Of a stretch of DNA of 32,732 bases, positions 16,497 to 24,603 are shown piece by piece. The translations under genes were made by a program, and so were the position numbers. Every line of letters starts with the position of its first letter. The stretch's first letter is position 1. The stretch is from the NCBI GenBank assembly GCA_025358575.1, contig JANYJA010000071.1:1-32732 (forward strand), given 5' to 3'. This DNA comes from Terriglobia bacterium. Its GTDB lineage: Bacteria > Acidobacteriota > Terriglobia > Bryobacterales > Bryobacteraceae. The notes below the pieces were generated by a model. It was not told where the DNA came from. It was given only the letters and a program-made list of their open reading frames with translations, and ran no database searches.

Positions 16497-19400
16497 TCAA
16501 ACCCGGATCAAGACCGTAAGGTCGCTTCCCGGACTTGTTACTCCGACGGCGCTAATGTCGAGGCTCAGGTGATCCCCGGCCTTGAATGCTGGAAGGCCCC
16601 GGCCCGGCACCGTTTGTGAAGACAGCCCGTTCGCGGGAATCGTAAGCGTGCAATAGAGCGTGCCGTTGAGGTTCACGTTGCAACTGAGAGGTGAACCCGT
16701 AGGCGCTTGCTTCACAACAGCTGAAATGTCATTAACGACATGGCCGGAATCAATCACGATATCCGGTGCGGCGCCAGTCTGAATCGCTTGGAAACTAGCA
16801 ATCTGGAAAGAGTATTGCCCGCCGGACAGCGTTCGGAGACCTAAATCCACGGTGCCGGTGAACGCCACGGTTGTGATCGCGCTATCTCCCTGGGAATTCG
16901 AAACAAACAAACTGGCGCTCACCACCCGCGCGTTCGGCAGCGAGAGAGAGTAACTCCAGCTTCCGCTTGCTGGACTACCGAAGAAGTTACGAACAAAAGG
17001 AACGACAAATATTCGCGTGGATAGTTGAAAGACCGGTGCCGCGATAGAGTGCGCCGTTGCTAAGGTAGTTTGCTGAGCCCTGGCCACATGATATTGGGTG
17101 CCATTGCCGGTCACCGCTGTTACGGCCAGAATCTCTCCGTCCAGTTGAATAAAGGAACCTGGCAGCGCCACGCCGGCGCTGGAAAGCTGCAGCGTGGTAT
17201 CACTGGCCCCAATGGCGGCGCTGAGCTGCGGATTGGTCGCTGCGTTCAACTCATCGTAATAGAGTAGCGTGAAGGTTCCCGCCGAAACCGTAGTTGTATT
17301 GGCTAAGTTTGGAAACGCAATCGCACCGAAGTTTAAGGTGCCCCCCGGCGTTGCGCCTACACTAACTCCGAACACTGGTGCTGGTGCCACGGCTGCATCG
17401 GTTGTTCGGATGCCAGCCCCGCCGACGATCCATCGCGTGAGGGGTGAAACCTCGTACGGGCATTCGCCATCATTGGCGTTAGCCGACCGCCCTGATATCT
17501 CAATGATGGCACCGGCGCGGTTCGGAATCGGAAACTGAATTCGGTTTCCTTTACCCGTCGCCCCAAACTGAAATCCCGTCTGCGCTACCAGGAAAAAGCT
17601 GGTGCCATCGGGCGTGATATCCCATGGCGGATTGACGTTAAGCACAGTCGGGCTGTTCGAAACGATCGTGCGCTCTTGCAGCGCTCCGGTGCCTCGGGTA
17701 ATTCTTAACGTCATGCTCTGATACTCGTTGGCGATCATCGCGAGTGTGCTATTGCCGACGGAAGTCGGTGACTCTAGATTCGCGACAGTCTCCGGCTGGA
17801 GTTCCAATCGCCAATAGAAGTTAGCATGATCGAAGTATGGATCAGGCGGCAGAATCGTTTGAGACAGCGGCGCTCCCGTGTCCGTAAACTGCGTCATGAG
17901 GGGGACATTAATGGCCACCCCGACCATCTGGCTGGGGGCGTTTCCGCGATATACGTTAAATGCGGAAGCGGTGCCGGGGAAACTAAGACCATTCAAAATC
18001 GTGCTGTTTGTTTGCGTGGTCGTTCCCGTCGTCGTGCGGATCACAAAAGAAAGCCCGCTCTCTTGCGTCGTCGCATCCACACAGCTGACGGCGTAGTAGA
18101 AAGTCCCTCCTCCGGGCAAAGTTCCTCCAGTTGCCATCGGTGTTGCCGCAAGGCTGACTAACGGAATGTTCGGCGCGGAATGCGACACAGCACCTGGCGA
18201 GATGAAGCCCACATTTACCAGAAGCGTGGTAGTTCCATCGAGTGCCTGGCTCGAGCTTTCCACAACGTCGAATTGGAGATTTCCGTTGATGTCTAATGTA
18301 GTGCCCGAAATCGGGCGCGGCGCCCCAATGCCGAATGTCGGCTGACGCCTTCCACCCGAATTTCCGGAAGTCTGCCCGTTGCTGTCCGCGTACCAAGCGT
18401 CGTCGTGAATCTGCGCCATGATTGTCGCCGTACGAAAATTTGCCGAAGGCGACAACTTTAGAATGCGGAATGTCTGGCGCGTGAGCCCTTCTTTCAAGTA
18501 AGTCACGGTGATAATATCGCCTGCCGAAAGACCGACGGCTTTAACGCTGGTCCGGAACTCGATGAAGGAGTTCCCTTTTATGCTCCGGTCCAAGTTAAAC
18601 TTGAGCAGCCTGGCCGCTTGGTCGTAGTTCGGCGTGCCCAACGCGCTGAGTGTAGACTGAATCTCTTGACTTGTACGGTTTACGTCGCTGGCATCGACCA
18701 CCGAATAACTGTCCTGCTGATATTCGTTGAGTGCATCCTGAAATTCCACACTGAATCGGTTGGGCGAGTCCGCGGCATTGCGTGAAAATAGTTTCACGCT
18801 GGATGAGCCGTCGTTCTCACGCAAAATTCCCGAGACACCGGTACTTCCATCGCCGAACTCGTAAGCTGGCCAGCCGCCGTTCAACTGACTCGTGGCATTG
18901 CTCCCCAGAGGCGCAATAGGCTGTTGTAAAGCCACGGTATTTTCGATTCTCAGCTGTAACAGACCGCCGGTGGTGTACGCAAAATACATTCGTGAAGAAT
19001 TCCGGATGCCGCGCAACAGCTCTCCGGCGGAACGGCGATTTTTTACTACCAGGTTGCACTGAAATCGCGCAATCATTATTGTATTTCCGTGCAGGTCCTG
19101 CGTCTGTATGGGTGTCGCGCAATAAGCCGCGGTGTTAGCAAAACTGGCCAGGTCCAGTTCCGCGGGCTGCCAACCGCTTCGTTGCAGAAGATCTAAAATC
19201 ACCCAGGCGGGGTTGTTAGTGAAGCTTTCTCCCAGCGCAGTGCCGTCAGCCGCGTATTCCGGCAGTTTCAGTCCATCTATTAGCACTTGCACCCGGGGAA
19301 GCCCGCGGCCATCGCTGATCCGGTTTGGCACCACTACGGAGAGATACGCCATGGATCCGTAAGGGTCGCCTAATGGGTTCGCTGGTCCATTACTGAAGTC

Positions 19401-20435
19401 GGGATTAAAACTGCCGTTTCGCGTACCGTAGCTGATCATGTTGAACCAGCCTGTCCCCGTCATGTTCAGACCGTTCACGCCGATAGGAATTTCGATGTCA
19501 TTGACCAGCACCTTGTACACGGTCTGGATGGTTCCCATTCCGACGAGAACTTCCATCCTCGTCAGGTTTCCGTCGTTACGCGCAAATACGATACTGGGCG
19601 CATGCCAAGCGGTGCCGTAAATCAATGGGACCAAGTCATTGTACCGAGCGTCGTTTTGGTTCACCGGCGACCAATGCGACCCCTTCTCCCCGGCGCTGCG
19701 GACCAGAATGGTGGATGGAACGAACTCAATTCCACCGAATCGGGCCGTCGGTTGGAGGAGCGGGCCTTGCTGAAACATCCCTCGCGACGTGCAATCCGCG
19801 CGCGTCTTGCTGCAATCGGTAAAAGCGGCTCCGGAATTGAGCGTGCCCGCGCCTCCCGTTACGTCTGCCGAATAACCACAGCGGTAATAGCGCGAATACT
19901 TTCCTCGCGTTCCGCCGCTTACCGCTTCCGACCTTTGACTTGGCGATGTGGGGAAGTCCCAGGGGCATCGCCTCTGCAACCGCGCCTCTGGGAGCATGAC
20001 CCGCTGCATGGAAAGACGGTTTATCGCTCCTAGGCGAAAAGTAGTTTCAGTAATTAGATCGGGTGAGTTCGCTAGGCCCTGAAAGAGCACTACCGTAGAG
20101 CTCGCGGCTATCTTATTCCGCAAGTCGTAGAACAGAAAACTAACGGTTATCTTCGCTCCCTTAAAACCAGTGTTACGCTCAATCTCAGAAAAGTGTGAGT
20201 CTGCGTTGGCAAGATCCAGCGAAAGCCGCGGAACTGAGTCGATTCCCTGCTCTGAGGCCGCTTGGATGTCGAGGAAGTTGTGCCGAATGACGCGAGCCGC
20301 GTATAATGTTGCTCCCACGCCCACCCCGCATGTACTCCAGTGTTCGGTGCTGCCGTCACTTAACTGGCAGTCAAACAAAAATAACGGAGCGTCCGTAACC
20401 GTCTGCTCTTTGACTTGGTAGATAGTGGGGGTCAT
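16497..20435 (-). CDS. Tail-tip hub protein with gpL-like four-cysteine domain and Ig/Fn3-like modules
   Basis: A 1312-residue fusion. Residues about 1-220 match the tail-tip family around lambda gpL/DUF2163: four conserved cysteines C157 (RRCPWDFP), C186 (RCGYS), C208 and C215 (DCSKTRADC), with CX21CX6C at the end. In gpL such cysteines bind a [4Fe-4S] cluster. Residues about 225-700 look like the gpJ/GTA hub (YNDLVPLIYGTAWHAP...FARNDGNLTRMEVLVGMG). From about 765 an Fn3/Ig-like module (PGGGTFYYAVSCVDATTQES) begins, followed by beta-rich repeats to the end. Two functions that are usually separate genes are thus joined. The protein would close the tail tip and carry the adsorption module. It follows the second distal-tail paralogue by 4 bp. 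Confidence 0.78.
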   Translation of the reverse strand: MTPTIYQVKEQTVTDAPLFLFDCQLSDGSTEHWSTCGVGVGATLYAARVIRHNFLDIQAASEQGIDSVPRLSLDLANADSHFSEIERNTGFKGAKITVSFLFYDLRNKIAASSTVVLFQGLANSPDLITETTFRLGAINRLSMQRVMLPEARLQRRCPWDFPTSPSQRSEAVSGGTRGKYSRYYRCGYSADVTGGAGTLNSGAAFTDCSKTRADCTSRGMFQQGPLLQPTARFGGIEFVPSTILVRSAGEKGSHWSPVNQNDARYNDLVPLIYGTAWHAPSIVFARNDGNLTRMEVLVGMGTIQTVYKVLVNDIEIPIGVNGLNMTGTGWFNMISYGTRNGSFNPDFSNGPANPLGDPYGSMAYLSVVVPNRISDGRGLPRVQVLIDGLKLPEYAADGTALGESFTNNPAWVILDLLQRSGWQPAELDLASFANTAAYCATPIQTQDLHGNTIMIARFQCNLVVKNRRSAGELLRGIRNSSRMYFAYTTGGLLQLRIENTVALQQPIAPLGSNATSQLNGGWPAYEFGDGSTGVSGILRENDGSSSVKLFSRNAADSPNRFSVEFQDALNEYQQDSYSVVDASDVNRTSQEIQSTLSALGTPNYDQAARLLKFNLDRSIKGNSFIEFRTSVKAVGLSAGDIITVTYLKEGLTRQTFRILKLSPSANFRTATIMAQIHDDAWYADSNGQTSGNSGGRRQPTFGIGAPRPISGTTLDINGNLQFDVVESSSQALDGTTTLLVNVGFISPGAVSHSAPNIPLVSLAATPMATGGTLPGGGTFYYAVSCVDATTQESGLSFVIRTTTGTTTQTNSTILNGLSFPGTASAFNVYRGNAPSQMVGVAINVPLMTQFTDTGAPLSQTILPPDPYFDHANFYWRLELQPETVANLESPTSVGNSTLAMIANEYQSMTLRITRGTGALQERTIVSNSPTVLNVNPPWDITPDGTSFFLVAQTGFQFGATGKGNRIQFPIPNRAGAIIEISGRSANANDGECPYEVSPLTRWIVGGAGIRTTDAAVAPAPVFGVSVGATPGGTLNFGAIAFPNLANTTTVSAGTFTLLYYDELNAATNPQLSAAIGASDTTLQLSSAGVALPGSFIQLDGEILAVTAVTGNGTQYHVARAQQTTLATAHSIAAPVFQLSTRIFVVPFVRNFFGSPASGSWSYSLSLPNARVVSASLFVSNSQGDSAITTVAFTGTVDLGLRTLSGGQYSFQIASFQAIQTGAAPDIVIDSGHVVNDISAVVKQAPTGSPLSCNVNLNGTLYCTLTIPANGLSSQTVPGRGLPAFKAGDHLSLDISAVGVTSPGSDLTVLIRV

Positions 20436-20439
20436 TGGA

Positions 20440-21237
20440 TTATCCGTTAGTCACAATAGACAGTGCGCAGGAATTGCGGTTCGGCCCGTCTGCCGTAATA
20501 GTCAAGACATCGGATTGAAACCGGGCGTTCGCGTAAACACCTGATTGAGCGTTTGTCTGCACGTACTGCGACGCGGCACTCTGGGCATCAACTTGCAATC
20601 CAAACACGTCGACCGAGAGACCGGCGGGAATCGCTACTGCAAACACGCATGAAGTCCCGCCATTTAATACAGTCCCTACAAGAAGCTTCCGCTGCCAGGC
20701 TGATGCAATCGCGACGGTTGAGGCAGCCGAGTTGCCGCCTGATGTCCGGCTTAAAGTTACGTTGGTCGCCTGACCGCTTCGCAGATACACGCTGAAGCAG
20801 CAAATCAAGGTGCTTGGGATTGACAGGGTCTGCGCCAGAGTCAGTGCTCCGGCACTGGTATTAACGATCCGGGTGGCTCTATTAGTTCCGAGGGGGTCGC
20901 TAATGTTACCCTGGGTGGTCAAGAGCGCATTCTCTTGCCAAACTGTCTGATTCAACGTCTCGCTTTGCGCAAGAAGATTACTAGTTGGGTCGACAAATAG
21001 GAAAGTTTGTAAACTGCCTTCAGTCGATTGAAAAAACTGGCTTAGGGATGCCGCCTCGGCATCGCTGAGACCAGAGTAGCGCAATCCCCACTCGATGGTC
21101 GATTGATTCATATCCGCCAGGACGATGCGGCTTCCATCTTCGGCTTGATTGAGGATAGTTCGCTTTAGACGTTTTGTTTGGATCGGAAACTGCGCTAGTG
21201 CGCCGCTGGATAATTGGGGGAATACAAGCGCCGTCAA
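20440..21237 (-). CDS. Distal-tail (DUF2460-like) paralogue with carbohydrate-binding-like extension
   Basis: The N-terminal 90 residues (TALVFPQLSSGALAQFPIQ...WGLRYSGLSDAEAASLSQFF...FLFVDPTSN) align by eye with the neighbouring 118-aa protein, so the two are tandem paralogues of a distal-tail family. The rest (about 95-265) is a jelly-roll-like region (LLAQSETLNQTVW, FSVYLRSGQATNVTLSR, DVFGLQVD), as often seen in phage proteins that bind sugars. The likely start is TTG at 21237, eight bases after AAGGAAG and overlapping the upstream TGA as TTGA. A longer frame from ATG 21276 overlaps more and matches the paralogue less well. Role: tail-tip ring component, possibly adding a host-contact domain. 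Confidence 0.68.
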   Translation of the reverse strand: MTALVFPQLSSGALAQFPIQTKRLKRTILNQAEDGSRIVLADMNQSTIEWGLRYSGLSDAEAASLSQFFQSTEGSLQTFLFVDPTSNLLAQSETLNQTVWQENALLTTQGNISDPLGTNRATRIVNTSAGALTLAQTLSIPSTLICCFSVYLRSGQATNVTLSRTSGGNSAASTVAIASAWQRKLLVGTVLNGGTSCVFAVAIPAGLSVDVFGLQVDAQSAASQYVQTNAQSGVYANARFQSDVLTITADGPNRNSCALSIVTNG

Positions 21238-21590
21238 GTCCGCACTTCCTTGACCACCAGAGATGTCCGCGCCCATAAATCATCCTGCCAGTCGACCTCA
21301 AAAACACCGTCGATACTACAGTTGGGGTACACCGTGCCGTCCAGAGGATCCGTGAATGAGAAGCTGCCGAACTCGCCCAATTGAGTCACAAAAAGTGTTT
21401 GCAGTACCCCTACCTCGCTTGGGTCGAGCTGATCGAGTTTTACCTCCCAGCGATGAAGGGGTGTTCCCGCCAGCCGGTAACGCTGTTCCGTCGCATCAAG
21501 AAACCGCAAGGCGAGATTGGAGAATTGCGCGGATCGGCGTGCCGGATATTGGGTAACGGCGCCGGTTTTTAGAGTGGGGAAGGCGATCAT
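21234..21590 (-). CDS. Distal tail protein (DUF2460-like)
   Basis: 118 residues. It starts MIAFPTLKTGAVTQYPARR, continues with RWEVKLDQLDPSEVGVLQTLF and GEFGSFSFTDPLDG, a pattern of the DUF2460/distal-tail type, which in gene transfer agents and siphophages forms the ring between tail tube and hub. It begins 2 bp after the tape-measure candidate and overlaps the next gene at TTGA, fitting translational coupling. Position directly between tape measure and hub supports the call. Family membership is by pattern and order only; a profile search would decide it. Confidence 0.7.
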   Translation of the reverse strand: MIAFPTLKTGAVTQYPARRSAQFSNLALRFLDATEQRYRLAGTPLHRWEVKLDQLDPSEVGVLQTLFVTQLGEFGSFSFTDPLDGTVYPNCSIDGVFEVDWQDDLWARTSLVVKEVRT

Positions 21591-21592
21591 GG

Positions 21593-22240
21593 CTAGAGGT
21601 CGTTCACCACGTCGTTGATCGAGTGCATATTGAGCATTGCCTCCCGAACCGCGTGGGCAATGTCATGACTATGGTCCATGAACGACTTACTGTCCATTGC
21701 ATTCACCTGAATCGTAATCGCCTGGTTGGATTGCTGCGCCGCTGGCCGCGAGCCTCCGCTTCCGCCAGCCGCGTCAAATCTGTCGGCAGTGGAGCTTTGA
21801 CTGTCGGTATTCACGGCGTCACGAAACTGAATTGGTGCTGGAGCAATATATCGCATTAACGGTTCGGGTTGAGACGGTCCACCGCCAAATAGTTTCGCGA
21901 TACCGGATATTAGCGGAAGCAGACTCAAAGTGTCGCCCAATAGGCCGGAGGCCGCGCCACTTAAGGCGCTCGCGATTCCTCCCGAGACGCCCGAGCTCGA
22001 CGACTTCGACACCGTGTTCTGCCCTAATGCCTGTGTATTAGAGAGAAGATATTCGGCCTGAACCTGCGTCGTAGCTGTTAGTTGCCCGATTTGTTTCGTT
22101 GCTTGCTGGAATACGGTTGATAGATCGCGCTGCCCATCTAGTGCTGCACCACGGATGGCTGCCGAAAGGCTCGCGCCGATATCCTCGCCAGTTTTTCCGC
22201 TCATTCCTTCGGCTAGCCGATTAATTGTCTTGTCTGTCAT
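21593..22240 (-). CDS. Short tape-measure protein candidate
   Basis: 215 residues in the tape-measure position, right after the chaperone pair and before the distal-tail gene. The N-terminal half is helical and Gln/Ala-rich (DLSTVFQQATKQIGQL), the centre (about 85-121) is a hydrophobic Gly/Ala/Leu segment (SALSGAASGLLGDTLSLLPL), and the C-terminus (TIQVNAMDSKSFMDHSHDI) resembles the conserved end of tape-measure proteins in short-tailed siphophages and GTAs. Typical siphophage tape measures have 600 to more than 1500 residues; since length sets tail length, this predicts a very short tail. The ATG overlaps the end of the frameshifted chaperone frame by 20 bases. Alternative: a different tail-tip factor, with the true tape measure missing. 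Confidence 0.65.
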   Translation of the reverse strand: MTDKTINRLAEGMSGKTGEDIGASLSAAIRGAALDGQRDLSTVFQQATKQIGQLTATTQVQAEYLLSNTQALGQNTVSKSSSSGVSGGIASALSGAASGLLGDTLSLLPLISGIAKLFGGGPSQPEPLMRYIAPAPIQFRDAVNTDSQSSTADRFDAAGGSGGSRPAAQQSNQAITIQVNAMDSKSFMDHSHDIAHAVREAMLNMHSINDVVNDL

Positions 22241-22589
22241 CCGATCGCTCTCTTTCGAGTTCCGCTCCTAGCACTAAGAATGCTTCTAGCTTCCGTGCCT
22301 CCATCTGTTCGTAGTTGCTGCTTCCAAACTTTCGCCAGATTTGAAACTCTTCGAACCATCCGGTGCTCTCCGCGGTGACGACCGATCTGGGACATGTGTT
22401 GAGCGCCACTCCATTGCGAACCCAAACCGGCCGGACCGGCGTTTTGCTTGCTTCCGGTATCCAGGAACAACGCCGCTTCATCTCCAGGCCGGCTTTCCGG
22501 CATGAGTCGCAGTCCCAGCCGGCCTGGGCGGAACGATAAAAGTGGAATGCGACCGCTAGTTTTTTCTTTCGTTCTCGTCTAGTCCGCAC
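22221..22589 (-). CDS. Tail assembly chaperone, -1 frameshift extension (T part of gpG-T)
   Basis: This frame has no good start of its own and overlaps the end of the preceding chaperone. It is read most plausibly by -1 frameshifting at A AAA AAC (22565-22559), entering as K K L A V A F and adding 112 residues up to 22221. The joined product would be about 235 residues. The extension contains WDCDSCRKAGLEMKRRC, a CxxC...C pattern that could bind zinc, and an FEEFQIWRKF helix. In lambda and many siphophages the analogous gpG/gpGT proteins bind the tape measure and recruit tail tube subunits. The tape-measure ATG overlaps its end. Listed here as the open frame; the functional extension runs 22559 to 22221. 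Confidence 0.75.
   Translation of the reverse strand: MRTRRERKKKLAVAFHFYRSAQAGWDCDSCRKAGLEMKRRCSWIPEASKTPVRPVWVRNGVALNTCPRSVVTAESTGWFEEFQIWRKFGSSNYEQMEARKLEAFLVLGAELERERSDDRQDN
22484..22527 (-). promoter_or_regulatory. Possible stimulatory hairpin for the frameshift
   Basis: A perfect 11-bp inverted repeat, CCAGGCCGGCT at 22484-22494 and AGCCGGCCTGG at 22517-22527, with a 22-base loop, lies in the chaperone extension. It begins 31 bases after the slippery site on the transcript. This is further than the usual 5-9 bases, so it may stimulate only as part of a larger fold, or simply be coding sequence. Not tested by energy calculation. Confidence 0.4.
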
Positions 22590-22927
22590 TGGGCTTTCAC
22601 TGCCTTCAGCGCCTCGTGGAACAGATCTTCCGGGCCCCTCTGAATCAGTGTTTCGGGCGTGGCCGGTGCTCCGTCGATCGTCAATCCATGGATCTCACGA
22701 AGCCCCCACTCCACATATACCTGGTCGATCTCCGCCGAGAGCACCGCGCCCTCCAACTTGTCGATATCCGATGTTCCGGCCCGCGTAAAATCTCGTCTTG
22801 CCGCAATTTCCCGGATCTTTCCGAGCAGATTCATCCGCCTTGCAAATGACATCCGCGCAATCGAGAAGCTTACGCCCTCTTGGCGCTCCGACATGACCAC
22901 GACGCAACTCTCGTAAATTGAATTCAC
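22556..22927 (-). CDS. Tail assembly chaperone (gpG-like), frameshift donor
   Basis: 123 residues from a GTG at 22927, which overlaps the stop of the tail-tube gene as GTGA; this was chosen over an ATG 63 bases upstream that lies inside the tube gene. The protein is mostly helical and charged (FARRMNLLGKIREIAARRDF, YVEWGLREIHGL) and ends at a TAG right after a slippery heptamer. Position between tail tube and tape measure, size and the frameshift are the standard marks of gpG-type chaperones, although sequence similarity in this family is low. The short form should be the main product and the extended form a minority. Confidence 0.78.
   Translation of the reverse strand: MNSIYESCVVVMSERQEGVSFSIARMSFARRMNLLGKIREIAARRDFTRAGTSDIDKLEGAVLSAEIDQVYVEWGLREIHGLTIDGAPATPETLIQRGPEDLFHEALKAVKAQCGLDENERKN
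22559..22565 (-). promoter_or_regulatory. Programmed -1 ribosomal frameshift slippery site (A AAA AAC)
   Basis: In the zero frame the codons read GAA AGA AAA AAC TAG. The heptamer A AAA AAC sits exactly in the X XXY YYZ register and is one of the most efficient bacterial slippery motifs. The zero-frame stop TAG follows directly. After a -1 slip both tRNAs re-pair on AAA AAA and reading continues with CTA GCG in the frame of the downstream chaperone extension. The placement at the end of the short tail-chaperone gene, just before the tape measure, matches the conserved arrangement in tailed phages. Confidence 0.85.
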
Positions 22928-24096
22928 CCGAACGCCACCACGATTTCGTCGTTCGCCGTTCCCTGTGATCGCGAATTCCGAAATTTCCATTGCAGTCTGC
23001 GATCGCCATCCTCAAACTCCGGAACCTCCGGCACCACGCTGTTCATCGAGACGCCGAAAAGTTGTCCCGCCGATTGGCCTAGCTGAAACGAAACCGAAAT
23101 TGGGGACTGCTGCCGCGCCGCTTGGTACAATTCCGGGGTCGCCGCGTCATCTTGTTCGAATAGATCTAAGTCCATGCTCACTGTTCGGCGTCCCGGAGAA
23201 ATCGCACGCGGCAATGTCGAACCAAACTCCCGAGCTCTTAAGTCAAGATTGTTGCTAAGCTGAACGGCCGCGCTGGTGATTGTGTAAAAACGGTTCGCCA
23301 CCGTGCCCATCCAGGCCTGGCCCAAATGTCCCGCAACAATCGTGTAGTCGAAGTTTCCCGCAGCCGGCTCTGGCGGAAACGCCGTAAGTTGCCCCGATCC
23401 CGAGCTGAAGCTAGTGCTGTCGATAAGGTCCTGCGCCACTCCACTGAATTGAAATTCGTGGTAGTCTCCATTGATATTCACCGAAAACTTGTCAATAGCC
23501 GCCCCGGAGAGGATACGATGGACCGCCGTCGCCGGTGACCAATAATCGAAGATGCTCACACTCGGAAGCACGCTTGCCAAACCATACGTCACGGTAGGCC
23601 CAATCGATGCTCCGGCCGTCGGTGCGATCGAAAACGGTGCGTTCAACAGCACTGTAGACGCATCGATAACCGCCGCCACAAAGCGGAGCTCGCCGTTGTA
23701 TTGCACGGCCTGCTGAACAGCCAGTCCGTGCGGCGCGGTAAATCCGATTGTCGTCAGCGAAGACGTCGCGCTCGACGTCGCTCCGTAAAAGATCTGGCCC
23801 GGGGCTCCCATAGCCGCCTGAAATAGCGGACCATATGCTGGGCTTGCTCCCGGCTGAGACAGAGTGGTCATGTACGTTTTTATGTCGAAGGTTGTTTTCC
23901 TTCGTCCGTTCGGCGGATTCCCGACAAAGGTGCGGCTGCCGTTTTTGTCGCGACGCTCGCCTAGTTCGAGTTGTTGACGCGCGGTCAGTTTTACCGCCGG
24001 AAACCGGTTCTGCGCGGCAATGCTCCCTACCTGTCCATACGCGGCCTCCAGTTGGCAGTACCAGCGGTTATCGTTCGATGAAATATAAGATGACAT
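22924..24096 (-). CDS. Major tail tube protein
   Basis: 390 residues. It opens MSSYISSNDNRWYCQLEAAYG, typical for the start of siphophage tube proteins of the larger type, followed by beta-rich sequence with FPAVKLTARQQLELGERRDKNG, FVGNPPNGRRKTTFDI, YHEFQFSGVAQDLID and a C-terminal strand-rich region ending in DRRLQWKFRNSRSQGTANDEIVVAFG. Order (after the completion protein and before the chaperone with its GTGA overlap) strongly supports this role. Subunits would stack as hexameric rings around the tape measure. It is longer than minimal tube proteins (about 150-250 residues), so an inserted Ig-like domain on the outside of the tail is possible. Confidence 0.75.
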   Translation of the reverse strand: MSSYISSNDNRWYCQLEAAYGQVGSIAAQNRFPAVKLTARQQLELGERRDKNGSRTFVGNPPNGRRKTTFDIKTYMTTLSQPGASPAYGPLFQAAMGAPGQIFYGATSSATSSLTTIGFTAPHGLAVQQAVQYNGELRFVAAVIDASTVLLNAPFSIAPTAGASIGPTVTYGLASVLPSVSIFDYWSPATAVHRILSGAAIDKFSVNINGDYHEFQFSGVAQDLIDSTSFSSGSGQLTAFPPEPAAGNFDYTIVAGHLGQAWMGTVANRFYTITSAAVQLSNNLDLRAREFGSTLPRAISPGRRTVSMDLDLFEQDDAATPELYQAARQQSPISVSFQLGQSAGQLFGVSMNSVVPEVPEFEDGDRRLQWKFRNSRSQGTANDEIVVAFG

Positions 24097-24110
24097 TGTC
24101 TGATCGCTTT

Positions 24111-24602
24111 CTATTTACTAACCTCGACTTCTAATCCTATCCGCCCCGTTTGCAGGAAATTGTGGCCGCCTTGGCGCACCGGCTCAAACACTACTTCGTA
24201 TCCGCCTGCGTAGAACGCGCCGTTTCCCCAATCTCCGCGTGCTTTGTCGAGCAGCTGGCAAACCGTCTCCGTATAAAGTTGTAACCGGTCGCCTATTCCT
24301 TCGAGCCGGTCCTGCGAAAATCGCACGTCGACGGTCACGTGGGCTTTGCCTGAAAATGGCCGGAACTTCTCTCGTAGTTGGTTGCTCAATTTGTCGCAGT
24401 AAATTAGGATCGCTGGATATTTGGCATGCAGACTCTTCTCCGCCAATTCCACGGATGTGTATTGCGTCGTGATAATCTTTACTTGCGGCGGTGGGGCGAT
24501 GCCTGTCGCTTGCGCCAGCGAGCTAACACCCGCGTCGATTCCGGGCGCAACTGTAAGAATCTGAATTACCTTCCCTGTCAGGGTGTTGCTTATGCTCGTC
24601 AT
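24111..24602 (-). CDS. Tail terminator/completion-like protein
   Basis: 163 residues, with the start ATG one base after the previous stop and AGAGGC upstream. Segments such as KYPAILIYCDKLSNQLREKF, AHVTVDVRFSQDRLEGIGDRL and GLEVEV give an alternating helix/strand pattern like gpU-type or HK97-gp10-type completion proteins that cap the tail where it meets the head. Position just before the tail tube gene supports this. No motif is diagnostic, so the function is inferred from order. Confidence 0.6.
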   Translation of the reverse strand: MTSISNTLTGKVIQILTVAPGIDAGVSSLAQATGIAPPPQVKIITTQYTSVELAEKSLHAKYPAILIYCDKLSNQLREKFRPFSGKAHVTVDVRFSQDRLEGIGDRLQLYTETVCQLLDKARGDWGNGAFYAGGYEVVFEPVRQGGHNFLQTGRIGLEVEVSK

Positions 24603-24603
24603 G

